64,000 nt of DNA from DAOUJI01 sp965224415 (lineage in GTDB: Bacteria; Chloroflexota; Dehalococcoidia; Lucifugimonadales; JAGWBF01). This document shows positions 32,401 through 41,167 of this stretch, one piece after another; positions within the stretch are counted from its first letter, which is position 1, and every line of letters starts with the position of its first letter. The stretch spans positions 806,001-870,000 of the forward strand of contig CBDCZB010000004.1 of assembly GCA_965224415.1 (NCBI GenBank), given 5' to 3'. Made by a program: the position numbers and the translations under genes. Under the pieces are notes generated by a model. It was not told the origin of the DNA. It saw only the letters and a program-made list of their open reading frames with translations, and did no database searches.

Positions 32401-33125
32401 CGAACGCCGTCTATGATGGCGGCATCACCGCCACGTTTTTTTCTCACCCCGCCAAGCTGTTTCAGGAAAAACGGCACACCCGCGTGGGTCGATTGGCTAA
32501 GCAGATCGCGCGCCCAGTCCAGATCCATGCCCCTTGCGCCCGGCCCGCTTTCCCCACCGACTATTACCCACTGCAATGACCCAGCTGAAAGCCACGGACT
32601 CAAGTCGATCCGTTCCAGCAACGGCTCAGCGGACACGAACCGTATCGACGCGGGAAGACGAGCCAGCACAGTTAGTCTGGGAGCGTATTTCTGGCTTTCG
32701 ACTGAAGTCCCAATCCACACGTTGGGCGGCCAACCATTCAGAACGCTCTGTCCGCTCCTTTGCCACCAAGCCACAGCACGGCCAGGTCTCTTAGTCAAGA
32801 CTTGGAACACGTGGCCATGCGTGGATGCGGCCTCATTCATCACTGAGAACATGTCATCTATGAAGCTGAAAGGGACGTCCGGGTGGAACACATCGGCCAT
32901 GCTATTCACGAAGACATGACGCGGTTTTTTCCAAGACAACGGCGCCATCAATCGCTCAGGCAAAAGTCGGACATCATCAGGAGCCGTTTCATAACCATGT
33001 ACTCCCATTGCCCTCAGACGAGGGTATAGAGCAAACATGTAGCAGTGGTCGCAACCAGGAGACACTCTGCTGCACCCGGTCACCGGGTTCCAGGTTTCAT
33101 CCGTCCATTCGATCGTGGATGGCAT
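32373..33125 (-). CDS. DUF5131 (Gp37/Gp68-like) three-Cys-motif protein
   Basis: This 250-residue protein begins MPSTIEWTDETWNPVTGCSR and has CSRVSPGCDHCYM, the CxxxxxxCxxC motif of the phage Gp37/Gp68 family. It continues with VFVNSMADVFHPDVP, FQVLTKRP, WIGTSVES and WVIVGGESGPGARGM. The spacing resembles an iron-sulfur or radical-SAM-like site but the function is not established. It is the obligate partner type of TcmP. The pair is common in phages and mobile islands and may be a defence or DNA/RNA modification unit. Confidence 0.85.
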   Translation of the reverse strand: MPSTIEWTDETWNPVTGCSRVSPGCDHCYMFALYPRLRAMGVHGYETAPDDVRLLPERLMAPLSWKKPRHVFVNSMADVFHPDVPFSFIDDMFSVMNEAASTHGHVFQVLTKRPGRAVAWWQRSGQSVLNGWPPNVWIGTSVESQKYAPRLTVLARLPASIRFVSAEPLLERIDLSPWLSAGSLQWVIVGGESGPGARGMDLDWARDLLSQSTHAGVPFFLKQLGGVRKKRGGDAAIIDGVRWRQMPVGV

Positions 33126-33230
33126 AGGACCCTCACTTTACGGAGGCTACAACCACAGGCATCTGACAGTTGGTCATTATACCAACGTCGTTTGAATTAG
33201 CTCATTAGGTGTTTGTCACCGGCTCTGGGC

Positions 33231-33268
33231 AAAAGAAAACCGCCCGCGCCTGTGGAGGCCGGGCGGCT
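33231..33268 (-). terminator. Rho-independent terminator after the tatA-like gene
   Basis: On the minus strand the stem CCGCCCG/CGGGCGG (seven GC pairs, loop of about 13) is followed by TTTTCTTTTG. It lies 22 bp downstream of the tatA-like stop. Confidence 0.8.
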
Positions 33269-33289
33269 GTGTCTGTGGATTGTTTCGGG

Positions 33290-33502
33290 TTAGTCGGGGT
33301 CGTTGGGAGCCGACTTGACCTTGGTTTTTGCTTCGTCGGGATCGGGCTCCGGCTGGTCGTGGCCCGTGATGGCGTCCTTGAAGGCTCTCATGCTGTGGCC
33401 CAGAGAAGAGCCTATCTTGGGCAGTCGAGTCGCCCCGAATATCAGGAGCAACACGACCACGATGATGCCAATCTCAGGCAACCCGAGCCCGCCGATCCTC
33501 AT
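33290..33502 (-). CDS. tatA: TatA-like twin-arginine translocase subunit
   Basis: The 70 residues show a short N-terminal membrane helix (LGLPEIGIIVVVLLLIFGA), the FGATRLPKIG hinge, the amphipathic helix SSLGHSMRAFKDAI and a charged tail. This matches TatA, the pore-forming Tat component. ATG 33502 has AAGGAGG seven bases upstream, so the longer frame from 33520 is not used. It is convergent to the tatB-tatC genes, with the TcmP/DUF5131 pair between them. Confidence 0.88.
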   Translation of the reverse strand: MRIGGLGLPEIGIIVVVLLLIFGATRLPKIGSSLGHSMRAFKDAITGHDQPEPDPDEAKTKVKSAPNDPD

Positions 33503-33681
33503 GACTTCCTCCTTTGACACGGCTACAGGGCGGCCGGCCCTTCAAGACGGCGCCCCAAGCCTGCATCAATAATAGCAGGGTTTAGACACGACGGGCAACA
33601 AGAAGCGGTTCCGATAGCTATGAGAAACGCCCGCCGACAGCCAGAACTCAGGGAAATCACATGGCAACAAATATAGCCGCC

Positions 33682-33711
33682 TTGTGGGGCGCATAGCCGC
33701 TTCTGTATAAT
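33682..33711 (+). promoter_or_regulatory. Promoter upstream of the pyruvate dehydrogenase genes
   Basis: A perfect TATAAT (33706-33711) is preceded at 18 bp by TTGTGG (33682-33687). It lies about 60 bp before the lpd start and would drive the lpd-pdhA-pdhB-pdhC series. Confidence 0.55.
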
Positions 33712-33769
33712 CTTGACCCAAGCGGCTGCTATGGACAGCCGAGGCTTATACACCGGGCAAAGGGCGCCG

Positions 33770-35158
33770 ATGGATGAAGAATATTATGACGTAGTCGTAA
33801 TCGGGGCGGGTCCCGGAGGCTACGTCGCCGCAATCAGGGCCGCCCAACTGGGTCTCAAGACCGCAGTGGTCGAGAGAGATGAGTTGGGAGGCGTATGCCT
33901 CAACTGGGGCTGCATTCCCAGCAAAGCCCTCCTGAAAAACGCTGAAGTCCTCTCCCTTCTACATAAGGCAGAGGACTTTGGATTTTATTTCGACAACCTG
34001 AAGGTGGACTACTCGAAAGCCTTCGACAGAAGCCGCCTCGTCGTACAGCGAATGACCCGCGGCATAGGCTTCCTCTTGCGCAAGAACAAAGTCGAGCACG
34101 TAAAGGGAGAGGCCGTCCTCCGCGACGCCAACACCGTCGACGTGTCCCCGGATGGGCAAACTCTAAAGACCAGGAACGTCATCGTGGCGTCAGGCGCCCG
34201 GCCGCGCACCATCCCATCGCTTCCCGTGGACGGAGAATTGGTGCTGGACAGTCGCCACGCCTTGGAAGCTCGCCAGCTTCCCGAATCGGTCGCCATTGTG
34301 GGAGCGGGTGCCGTGGGAATGGAGTTCGCCTACCTCTACAACGCATACGGGGTAAAAGTCACCGTCGTCGAGGCGCTTCCGAGGGCGTTGCCCAACGAGG
34401 ACGCCGAAATCAGCGCGGCACTGGAAGACGCCTTGGGAAACTCCGGCGTGAGTTTCATGTTGGGGTCCCTGGTGTCCGGCATGACCCCAGTGGACGGACG
34501 AGCCAAGCTGTCGGTAGACACTCCCGACGGCGCCAAAGAGTTGATGAGCGAAAAGGTGCTGGTCGCCATCGGAATCCAAGCCAACGTAGAGGGGTTGGGG
34601 CTGGACTCGCTGGGCGTCGCTGTGGACAATGGCTTCATTCAGGTGGATGGAAGCATGGCCACCAACGTGCCCGGGATATACGCCATCGGAGACGTGACCG
34701 GAAAACTGGCCCTGGCCCACGTCGCCTCGGCCCAGGGAGCGCTGGCCGCCGAGACCATCGCCGGAGAAGAGTCCCCACCCTTGGACTACACCTATATGCC
34801 TAGAGCGACCTACTGCAATCCCCAAGTCGCCAGCTTCGGACTGACGGAGGAGCAAGCCACAGCCGAAGGGTTCGACGTCAAAGTGGGCAAGTTCCCCTTC
34901 CAGGCCAGCGGCAAGGCCGTGTCGGCTGGAGAATACACGGGGTTCGTCAAGCTGGTTGTGGACAAGAAATACGGCGAGCTGTTAGGCGGGCACATGATAG
35001 GCCCTGAGGTTACGGAGCTTCTAGCCGAGTTGTCGATGACCAAGATGCTCGAGGGGACAACCCAGGAAATGGGCTGGATGGTCCACTCCCACCCAACCCT
35101 GTCGGAGACGCTCAAAGAGGCCGCCCTGGCCGCAGATGGTAAGGCCGTCCACATCTAG
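33770..35158 (+). CDS. lpd: Dihydrolipoyl dehydrogenase (E3)
   Basis: This 462-residue flavoprotein disulfide reductase has the FAD motif VIGAGPGGYVAAIRAAQLG, the redox pair GGVCLNWGCIPSK, the NAD motif IVGAGAVGMEFAYL, the second FAD motif GIYAIGDVTG, and the C-terminal HSHPTLSETLKEA with the catalytic His. It reoxidises dihydrolipoyl groups on E2. It leads the E1-alpha, E1-beta, E2 genes, 26 bp before the next start. MDEEYYDVVVIG was taken as the start; an in-frame ATG at 33731 is possible. Confidence 0.94.
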   Translation: MDEEYYDVVVIGAGPGGYVAAIRAAQLGLKTAVVERDELGGVCLNWGCIPSKALLKNAEVLSLLHKAEDFGFYFDNLKVDYSKAFDRSRLVVQRMTRGIGFLLRKNKVEHVKGEAVLRDANTVDVSPDGQTLKTRNVIVASGARPRTIPSLPVDGELVLDSRHALEARQLPESVAIVGAGAVGMEFAYLYNAYGVKVTVVEALPRALPNEDAEISAALEDALGNSGVSFMLGSLVSGMTPVDGRAKLSVDTPDGAKELMSEKVLVAIGIQANVEGLGLDSLGVAVDNGFIQVDGSMATNVPGIYAIGDVTGKLALAHVASAQGALAAETIAGEESPPLDYTYMPRATYCNPQVASFGLTEEQATAEGFDVKVGKFPFQASGKAVSAGEYTGFVKLVVDKKYGELLGGHMIGPEVTELLAELSMTKMLEGTTQEMGWMVHSHPTLSETLKEAALAADGKAVHI

Positions 35159-35184
35159 GCGCCGATCCAGAAAAGAGGTCGCAG

Positions 35185-36162
35185 ATGCAGGTAGAGGAGA
35201 AACTTAGCAAGGCCCAGCTGACGGACCTTTACCGCCAGATGGGGCTCATCCGCATCTTCGAGGAAGAGTGCCAACGACAGTACATGCAGGGCAACATAGC
35301 GGGCTTCCTTCACCTCTACATAGGCGAGGAGGCCATAGCCGTGGGAGCTTTGTCCGCTCTGAGACCCCAGGACTGGGTCCTGACCCACTACCGGGACCAC
35401 GGCCACGCCCTGGCCAGGGGCATGGAACCAGGAGTCGCTATGGCGGAGCTTTTCGGAAAGGCCACCGGGTGCAGCAAGGGCAAGGGAGGCTCCATGCACC
35501 TCTTTGACGTCTCCAAGAACTTCATGGGCGGCTACGCCATAGTGGGGGGCCAGATGCCCGTGGCCGCCGGGCTTGGGCTGGCCGCGAAGCTCAAAGGTGA
35601 GGACAGGCTGGCTTTGTGCTTCCTGGGAGACGGCGCCTTGAACGAAGGCGAGTTCCATGAGTCCATGAACCTCGTCGCCATCAGGAAGCTGCCCGTCATA
35701 TACTTCTGCGAGAACAACCAATACGGCATGGGCGCCTCGGTCTGGGAGACGTTCGCCCTGGCCGCCGACATCTACAAGCTCGCCGACGCCTACAAGATGC
35801 CCGGACGACGGATCAACGGCATGGACGTTCTAGAGGTCAGAGAATCCATGAAGGACGCCGTGGAGTACGTGTCAGGCGGCGGCGGACCCATATTCATTGA
35901 GGCCCAGACCTACAGGTTCCGGGGGCACTCCATCGCCGACCCCGCCGCCTACCGCCTCAGCTCCGAGGTGGAGGAATGGCTGGCTCGCGACCCTCTCTAT
36001 TCCTATAGGCAGAAGCTGATGGACCAGGGGATTGCAGACGATGCGGAGCTGGCGGAGATTGACGCCGCCAACCTGAAAGCCATCGAGGACGCCGTAGACT
36101 TCGCAGCCGCCAGCCCTTTCCCGGACCCATCGGAATTGTTCAAGGACATATACGGAAGCTAG
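35185..36162 (+). CDS. pdhA: Pyruvate (or acetoin/2-oxoacid) dehydrogenase E1 component, alpha subunit
   Basis: The 325 residues have the ThDP-binding motif GDGALNEGEFHESMNLVAIRKLPVIYFCENN (start near residue 150), the KGGSMHLFD loop and the phosphorylation-loop equivalent YRFRGHSIADPAAYR. It forms the heterotetrameric E1 with the next gene and decarboxylates the 2-oxoacid. The substrate cannot be separated between pyruvate and acetoin from sequence alone, but the complete E1-E2-E3 set favours pyruvate dehydrogenase. Confidence 0.9.
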   Translation: MQVEEKLSKAQLTDLYRQMGLIRIFEEECQRQYMQGNIAGFLHLYIGEEAIAVGALSALRPQDWVLTHYRDHGHALARGMEPGVAMAELFGKATGCSKGKGGSMHLFDVSKNFMGGYAIVGGQMPVAAGLGLAAKLKGEDRLALCFLGDGALNEGEFHESMNLVAIRKLPVIYFCENNQYGMGASVWETFALAADIYKLADAYKMPGRRINGMDVLEVRESMKDAVEYVSGGGGPIFIEAQTYRFRGHSIADPAAYRLSSEVEEWLARDPLYSYRQKLMDQGIADDAELAEIDAANLKAIEDAVDFAAASPFPDPSELFKDIYGS

Positions 36163-36181
36163 ACCCTCTGAGGAGACAGGG

Positions 36182-37159
36182 ATGCCTGAAATCACCTACA
36201 GAGAAGCCGTAAGCACAGCCCTGAGGGAAGCCCTCAACGAGGACCCCCTCACCTTCATCGCCGGCGAGGACATCGGCCCCTACGGCGGGGCCTACGCCGT
36301 CACCAAGGGGTTCACGGAAGAGTTCGGCCCCGAACGCGTCCGTGACGCACCGCTGTCGGAGTCGGTGATAGTGGGAGCGGGAGTCGGCGCCGCCATGGGG
36401 GGCATGAAGCCCATCATGGAAATCATGACCATCAACTTCACCCTCCTGGCCATGGACCAGATAGTCAACCACGCGGCCAAGATGCGATACATGTCCGGGG
36501 GCCAGCTTTCGGTGCCCCTCATCGTGCGCACGGTCACCGGAGGAGGCGCCCAGGTCGCAGCCACCCACTCCCAATGCTTCGAGGGGTGGTACGCGGCGGT
36601 GCCAGGTCTGAAAGTGGTCGTACCCTCCACTCCCCACGACATTCTAGGGCTGTTCCGTTCGTGCCGGGATGAGGTGGACCCGGTGCTCTTCGTGGAGCAC
36701 ATCCTCCTGTACAGCACGAGGGGCCCCGTCCCGGGCGAACATTACAAGATACCCCTGGGCAAGGCCGATGTGAAAAGGCCAGGCAGCGACGTGACTATCG
36801 TATCCTACTCGCGCATGGTGCACATGGCATTGGAAGCGGCCGAGAAGTTGGCCCAAGAGGGAATCGACGCCGAGGTGATTGATCTGCGCTGCTTGAGGCC
36901 GCTGGACATGGAAACGGTCGTGGAGTCTGTGAAGAAGACACACAGAGCGGTCGTGGTGGAAGAAACGTGGAAGACCGGAGGTTTTGCGGCGGAGGTGGCT
37001 GCTTCCATACAAGAGCAAGCTTTCGATTACCTGGACGCTCCCATCGGCAGGGTGGCCGGTGAAGAAGCGCCCATGCCATACTCACGGCCTTTGGAGCAGG
37101 CCGCCATTCCCAACGGGGACAAAGTGGCAGCCGCCGTCAGATCGATAGTGGCGGGCTAG
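36182..37159 (+). CDS. pdhB: Pyruvate dehydrogenase E1 component, beta subunit
   Basis: This 325-residue transketolase-like E1-beta has ITYREAVSTALREAL, FIAGEDIGPYGGAYAVTKG with the conserved Glu, DAPLSESVIVGAGVGAAMGG and the C-terminal VIDLRCLRPLDMETVVESV. AGGAGACAGGG precedes the ATG, 17 bp after pdhA. It pairs with PdhA and transfers the acetyl unit to the E2 lipoyl group. Confidence 0.92.
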   Translation: MPEITYREAVSTALREALNEDPLTFIAGEDIGPYGGAYAVTKGFTEEFGPERVRDAPLSESVIVGAGVGAAMGGMKPIMEIMTINFTLLAMDQIVNHAAKMRYMSGGQLSVPLIVRTVTGGGAQVAATHSQCFEGWYAAVPGLKVVVPSTPHDILGLFRSCRDEVDPVLFVEHILLYSTRGPVPGEHYKIPLGKADVKRPGSDVTIVSYSRMVHMALEAAEKLAQEGIDAEVIDLRCLRPLDMETVVESVKKTHRAVVVEETWKTGGFAAEVAASIQEQAFDYLDAPIGRVAGEEAPMPYSRPLEQAAIPNGDKVAAAVRSIVAG

Positions 37160-37212
37160 CGTGTTGTCCGTCTGGGACTGCAACTCCAAAGAGCGCGGCC
37201 AAGGAGGTTAGT

Positions 37213-38442
37213 TTGGCCACGGTAGTTGCCATGCCGTCCATGGGCTACGACATGAAAGAGGGCATTGTCGTCCGTTGGCGCAAGAAAGAGGGCGAACAGG
37301 TAGCCCGAGGCGAGGTCATCGCCGAAATCGAGACCGACAAGGCCACCGTTGAAATGGAGGCCTACGCTTCCGGCGTACTCGGTAAGATCCTAGCCGAAGA
37401 AGGCGCCTCCATACCCGTCGGCGACCTCATCGCAGTCATCACCGCTCCAGGCGAAGAAGTCCCTCCCCTTGAGAGTCTGACCATAGAAACTCCACAGGAG
37501 GGCACTGCGGAAGCCGCTGAACCGGCCCCTCCCGTCGCTCAGGCCACCGTAGCCGCCCCCGATGCCCAGATGTCTGCTGCCCAGACCGGAAGAGTGGCGG
37601 CCACTCCCATTGCGCGCCGCCTCGCGATGGAACTGGGCGTAGACCTCGCCTTAGTGACGGGCACAGGACCGAACGGTCGCATCCAAGAGGAGGATGTACG
37701 CAACTTCACTCCTACGTCTCCAGTCGCTATTCCTGCGGCTGTCCCGCACCAGCCCAGGCCGGGAGAGCGAGTGGAGCTTTCCCGCATGAGGAAGGCCATT
37801 GCCGGGGTTACCGTGCAGAGCATGACCCAGGCACCCCACTTTTATGTAACCTCCGAAATAGACATGACCAGGGCCATGTCGCTGCGCCGGGAGTTGAACG
37901 AAGCCCTAGGAGAAGGCGTTCGCGTCAGCGTCAACGACCTGATAGTAAAGGCATCGACGCTGGCCCTGGCAAAACACCCAAAGTTCAACTCGTCCTTCGA
38001 AGGAGACTCTCTCCAGGTGCATGGGGACATTAACGTGGGCATCGCCGTCGCTTTGGAGCAGGGCCTGATTGTGCCCGCGGTCAGCCAGTGCCAGGACAAG
38101 TCGCTGGCGGAAATAGCCGTCGCAAGCCGTGACCTGATTGACCGGGCCCACGGAGGCGCCCTCAGGGCTGAGGAGTACACGGGAGGCACCTTCGCGGTGA
38201 GCAACCTGGGCATGTTCGACGTGGACAGCTTCACGGCCATCATCTTCCCGCCCAACTCCGCAGTGCTGGCCGTGGGCGCCGTCAAGGAACAGCCCGTGGT
38301 GAGAGAAGGGGAGATAAAGGCGGCGCAAATCATGAAAGCCACCCTCTCCACCGACCACCGGGTGGCCGACGGAGCCGAGGCCGCCCAGTTCCTGATGGAA
38401 GTCAAGCGCTGCCTTGAGAACCCCGTGTCGCTTCTCCTCTAA
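37213..38442 (+). CDS. pdhC: Pyruvate dehydrogenase E2, dihydrolipoamide acetyltransferase
   Basis: This is a 409-residue E2. It has one lipoyl domain (ETDKATVEME, lipoyl Lys43), an Ala/Pro-rich linker, a peripheral subunit-binding domain (ATPIARRLAMELGVDL, near residue 132) and the catalytic domain with NDLIVKASTLAL and the STDHRVADGAEAA active-site His near the end. The start is TTG, supported by AAGGAGG six bases upstream and by the immediate lipoyl-domain sequence; there is no ATG alternative. The acetyl group is passed to CoA here. Confidence 0.92.
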   Translation: MATVVAMPSMGYDMKEGIVVRWRKKEGEQVARGEVIAEIETDKATVEMEAYASGVLGKILAEEGASIPVGDLIAVITAPGEEVPPLESLTIETPQEGTAEAAEPAPPVAQATVAAPDAQMSAAQTGRVAATPIARRLAMELGVDLALVTGTGPNGRIQEEDVRNFTPTSPVAIPAAVPHQPRPGERVELSRMRKAIAGVTVQSMTQAPHFYVTSEIDMTRAMSLRRELNEALGEGVRVSVNDLIVKASTLALAKHPKFNSSFEGDSLQVHGDINVGIAVALEQGLIVPAVSQCQDKSLAEIAVASRDLIDRAHGGALRAEEYTGGTFAVSNLGMFDVDSFTAIIFPPNSAVLAVGAVKEQPVVREGEIKAAQIMKATLSTDHRVADGAEAAQFLMEVKRCLENPVSLLL

Positions 38443-38495
38443 ACTTCATCTAGGCCGATAGACGGCCGGACACTACACTCGCCCGGAGGTTAGTT

Positions 38496-40133
38496 ATGGC
38501 CAAAATGACCGGAGGAAAAGCCGTTCTGGAGTCCCTGAAGGCCCACGGCGTCGACACCCTGTTCGGCATTATATCGGTGCACAACCTGGACCTGTACGAC
38601 GCCTTGTTCGACCAAGAGGACTCCTTCCGCTATATCGGAGGCCGCATGGAGCTGGGCTGTGGCTTTATGGCCGACGGCTACTCCCGTGTCAGCGGCAAAC
38701 CGGGCGTGCTGATAACCAGCACGGGGCCAGGGGCCGCCGACTCCATGGGCGCTATGGGCGAGGCCTACCACTCCGCCTGCCCCATCCTCCAAATCACTAC
38801 CAACGTCGAGAGGGAGTTCATAAACTCCCGCCGGGGCGCCACCCACGAACCCAAGGACCAGGTTGAGATGTTCCAGTCCGTCACCGACTGGACCTCTCTG
38901 ATAACGGAAGTGGATGGTATACCATACGCAGTCCACGAGGCTTTCCGGCGCTTCCGTGAACGACGGCCCCGGCCCATAGAGTTGGAGCTGGCGACAGACG
39001 TCCTGGGAATGGAATCCGACGTGGAAATCGTGCCTCCCCTGGCCGCGAAACCGCCCCACGGATACGAAGCGGAGATAGCCCAGGCCGCGGACATGCTCAA
39101 GGCGGCGAAACGGCCCGTCATTGTCGTGGGCGAGGAGGTGCAACACCACGGCGGGACTCAGGAGGTCATACGCCTGGCCGAAGCTATGGGCGCTCCGGTT
39201 GTAACCGCCGACGGGGGCAAGGGCGCGTTTCCGGAAGAGCATCCTCTCTCTTTAGGGCCTGCCTTGGGAGGACGCATCTGGGGCGTCAACCCGGTCCAGG
39301 AGTTCATCGCTGGATGTGACGCGGCGCTGGTTGTGGGGTCCGTTCTTCCTTACAGGTCCACGGTGGGAGTGGGCCTCAAGATGCCCGCCAATCTCGTCCA
39401 CGTACTGATGGACGACGAGGCTATAGGACGAAACTATCCGGCCGCCGTAGCCATTGCCGCCAACCCTCAACAAACCGTGGTCCAGATATTGGAGGCCGTC
39501 GGCTCAGGCGGATTCCACGTCGCCGACGGTTATCGAAAGGAATGCCAGGAACTCAAGGGCAGGATCGACTCCGGACTTGCCGAGCAGTGGCCCAACGAGG
39601 TGCGAACGTTGGAGGCCATTCGAGAGGCGCTGCCCAGGGACGCCATAACCGTCTGGGACCCCACAGTGCCCACCAGCCGGGCAACAAGGGCTTTCGCCGC
39701 CTACCAGCCCCGCACCTTCATTTACCCTCACGGATGGGTCGGGCTGGGCTATGCCTTCCCCGCCGCCTTAGGAGCCAAGGCCGCCAGACCCGACGCGCCG
39801 GTGATATGTGTCACGGGAGACGGAGGCTTCCAGTACAACCTCCAGGAACTGGCAACCGCGTCTCAATACGGACTCAACCCCATCGTTCTGATGTTCAACG
39901 ACAACGCCTGGGGCGTGTTGAAGCAGTACCAGCAGAACAACTTCAGTGGGAGGTACATCGGGACCGATCTGGTCAACCCTGACTTCGTCAAGCTGTTCGA
40001 GTCCTACGGGTTCGAAGGTGTAAAGGTGGAGTCGCTGGACCGGCTGACGAATGAGTTGGACTCGGCAGTCAAGGCTGACAAGCTTAAACTGATAGAGGTC
40101 CAAATCCCCGACGGGTTCGCCGCTTTCCGTTAA
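38496..40133 (+). CDS. ThDP-dependent enzyme of the acetolactate synthase/decarboxylase family
   Basis: The 545 residues have the three-domain ThDP fold: GVDTLFGIISVHNLDLYDAL (PYR domain), the catalytic Glu in GGRMELGCGFMADGYSR (near residue 53), the middle domain at 190-330, and the ThDP motif GDGGFQYNLQELATASQYG (near 444) with FNDNAWG. Acetolactate synthase, oxalyl-CoA decarboxylase, benzoylformate decarboxylase and sulfopyruvate-type enzymes all share this. I see no feature that picks one. AGG near the start and a 53-bp gap after pdhC suggest it may be part of the same transcript. Confidence 0.85.
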   Translation: MAKMTGGKAVLESLKAHGVDTLFGIISVHNLDLYDALFDQEDSFRYIGGRMELGCGFMADGYSRVSGKPGVLITSTGPGAADSMGAMGEAYHSACPILQITTNVEREFINSRRGATHEPKDQVEMFQSVTDWTSLITEVDGIPYAVHEAFRRFRERRPRPIELELATDVLGMESDVEIVPPLAAKPPHGYEAEIAQAADMLKAAKRPVIVVGEEVQHHGGTQEVIRLAEAMGAPVVTADGGKGAFPEEHPLSLGPALGGRIWGVNPVQEFIAGCDAALVVGSVLPYRSTVGVGLKMPANLVHVLMDDEAIGRNYPAAVAIAANPQQTVVQILEAVGSGGFHVADGYRKECQELKGRIDSGLAEQWPNEVRTLEAIREALPRDAITVWDPTVPTSRATRAFAAYQPRTFIYPHGWVGLGYAFPAALGAKAARPDAPVICVTGDGGFQYNLQELATASQYGLNPIVLMFNDNAWGVLKQYQQNNFSGRYIGTDLVNPDFVKLFESYGFEGVKVESLDRLTNELDSAVKADKLKLIEVQIPDGFAAFR

Positions 40134-40165
40134 GGTCCGGTAAAGCCATGCTGAACCACTGCTCT

Positions 40166-41101
40166 TCAGGCCGGTTTCGGTGAAGGCACAGGGACGCCGG
40201 GTATGTTTACCCTGATGCTTCCCAACACGTCGAAGGTGGTATAGAAGAGCGTGCGCCAGTCGTCGCCTCCGAAGGCGCAGTTGGTGGTCTGCTGCTCGTT
40301 GGTCAGAACCGTGCCCAGATGCTTTCCCGACGGGTCGATAATCCAGACTCCCCCTGACCCCGTGCAGTAGACGTTGCCTTCAACGTCCACCTTCATGCCG
40401 TCGGGCATCCCCGGTCTTTCGCCTCTCATGTCGCAAAAGACCCTATCAGAGTGCAGGTTCAACATGCCGTTGGCCTGGACGTCGAAAGCTCTGATGTGAT
40501 GCCGCAGAGTGTCGTCCACGTAGAGAATCTTCTCATCCGGCGAAAAGGTCAGCCCGTTGGGGGTGACGAAATCCTTGACCAGCAGAGTCACTTCCCCGAG
40601 GTCAGGCGAGACTCGATAGACGCCGGCAAAGTCAAGGTCGCATCCTGGACGGGGAGCTCCGGGGTCGGTGAAGTAGATGCTTCCGTCGGACTTGACCACC
40701 ACGTCGTTGGGCCGGTTGAAGCGGACGCCCCGATATCGGCTGGCGATGACGGTCTTGGGGCCTTCCGGCTCAAGCCGCGCCACCCTCCTGAGATATTGCT
40801 CGCAGGCCACGATGCGCCCCTGCTGGTCCCGGGTCAGCCCGTTGGCGTATTCGCTTGGCTCGTCGTGGAGGGTCACTCCCTCTCCCGGTGACCACTTCAT
40901 ACGCCGGTTGTTGGTGATGTCGGTGAACACAAGGCAACCCTGCTCGTGCATCCAAACGGGGCCTTCCGCACATGGGTGGATGTCGAACTTTCGCGAGTCC
41001 ACGGTGGGGTCGTGGGGACCGTATCCCCGGCCCAACACCTCGATGTCCTCGTCGTGGGATATGATGCGGTCAAGTTCCGGTGACAGCTTCTCAATGGGCA
41101 C
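40166..41101 (-). CDS. SMP-30/gluconolactonase-like beta-propeller
   Basis: This 311-residue protein has the SMP-30/LRE repeats: AEGPVWMHEQGCLVFTDI, RPNDVVVKSDGSIYFTDPG with the metal-binding Asn/Asp, TPNGLTFSPDEKILYVDDT, and GMPDGMKVDVEGNVYCTGSGGVWI. These are metal-dependent lactonases acting on sugar-acid or other lactones. The Glu in AEGP and the Asn and Asp residues of the central metal site are present. It is probably in one transcript with the alcohol dehydrogenase upstream on the same strand. Confidence 0.88.
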   Translation of the reverse strand: MPIEKLSPELDRIISHDEDIEVLGRGYGPHDPTVDSRKFDIHPCAEGPVWMHEQGCLVFTDITNNRRMKWSPGEGVTLHDEPSEYANGLTRDQQGRIVACEQYLRRVARLEPEGPKTVIASRYRGVRFNRPNDVVVKSDGSIYFTDPGAPRPGCDLDFAGVYRVSPDLGEVTLLVKDFVTPNGLTFSPDEKILYVDDTLRHHIRAFDVQANGMLNLHSDRVFCDMRGERPGMPDGMKVDVEGNVYCTGSGGVWIIDPSGKHLGTVLTNEQQTTNCAFGGDDWRTLFYTTFDVLGSIRVNIPGVPVPSPKPA

Positions 41102-41167
41102 AATCGCCTCCCTATGTCGGTCGTTAGGAGCCAGGATTGCGGCACATGTCCGCCCAGCTCCGTCACC

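Noticed and set aside
30452..33502. Treating the two TatA/B-like genes as a single complete operon with tatC
   Set aside because: The second one (33290-33502) is on the opposite strand with its own terminator, so it is transcribed separately.
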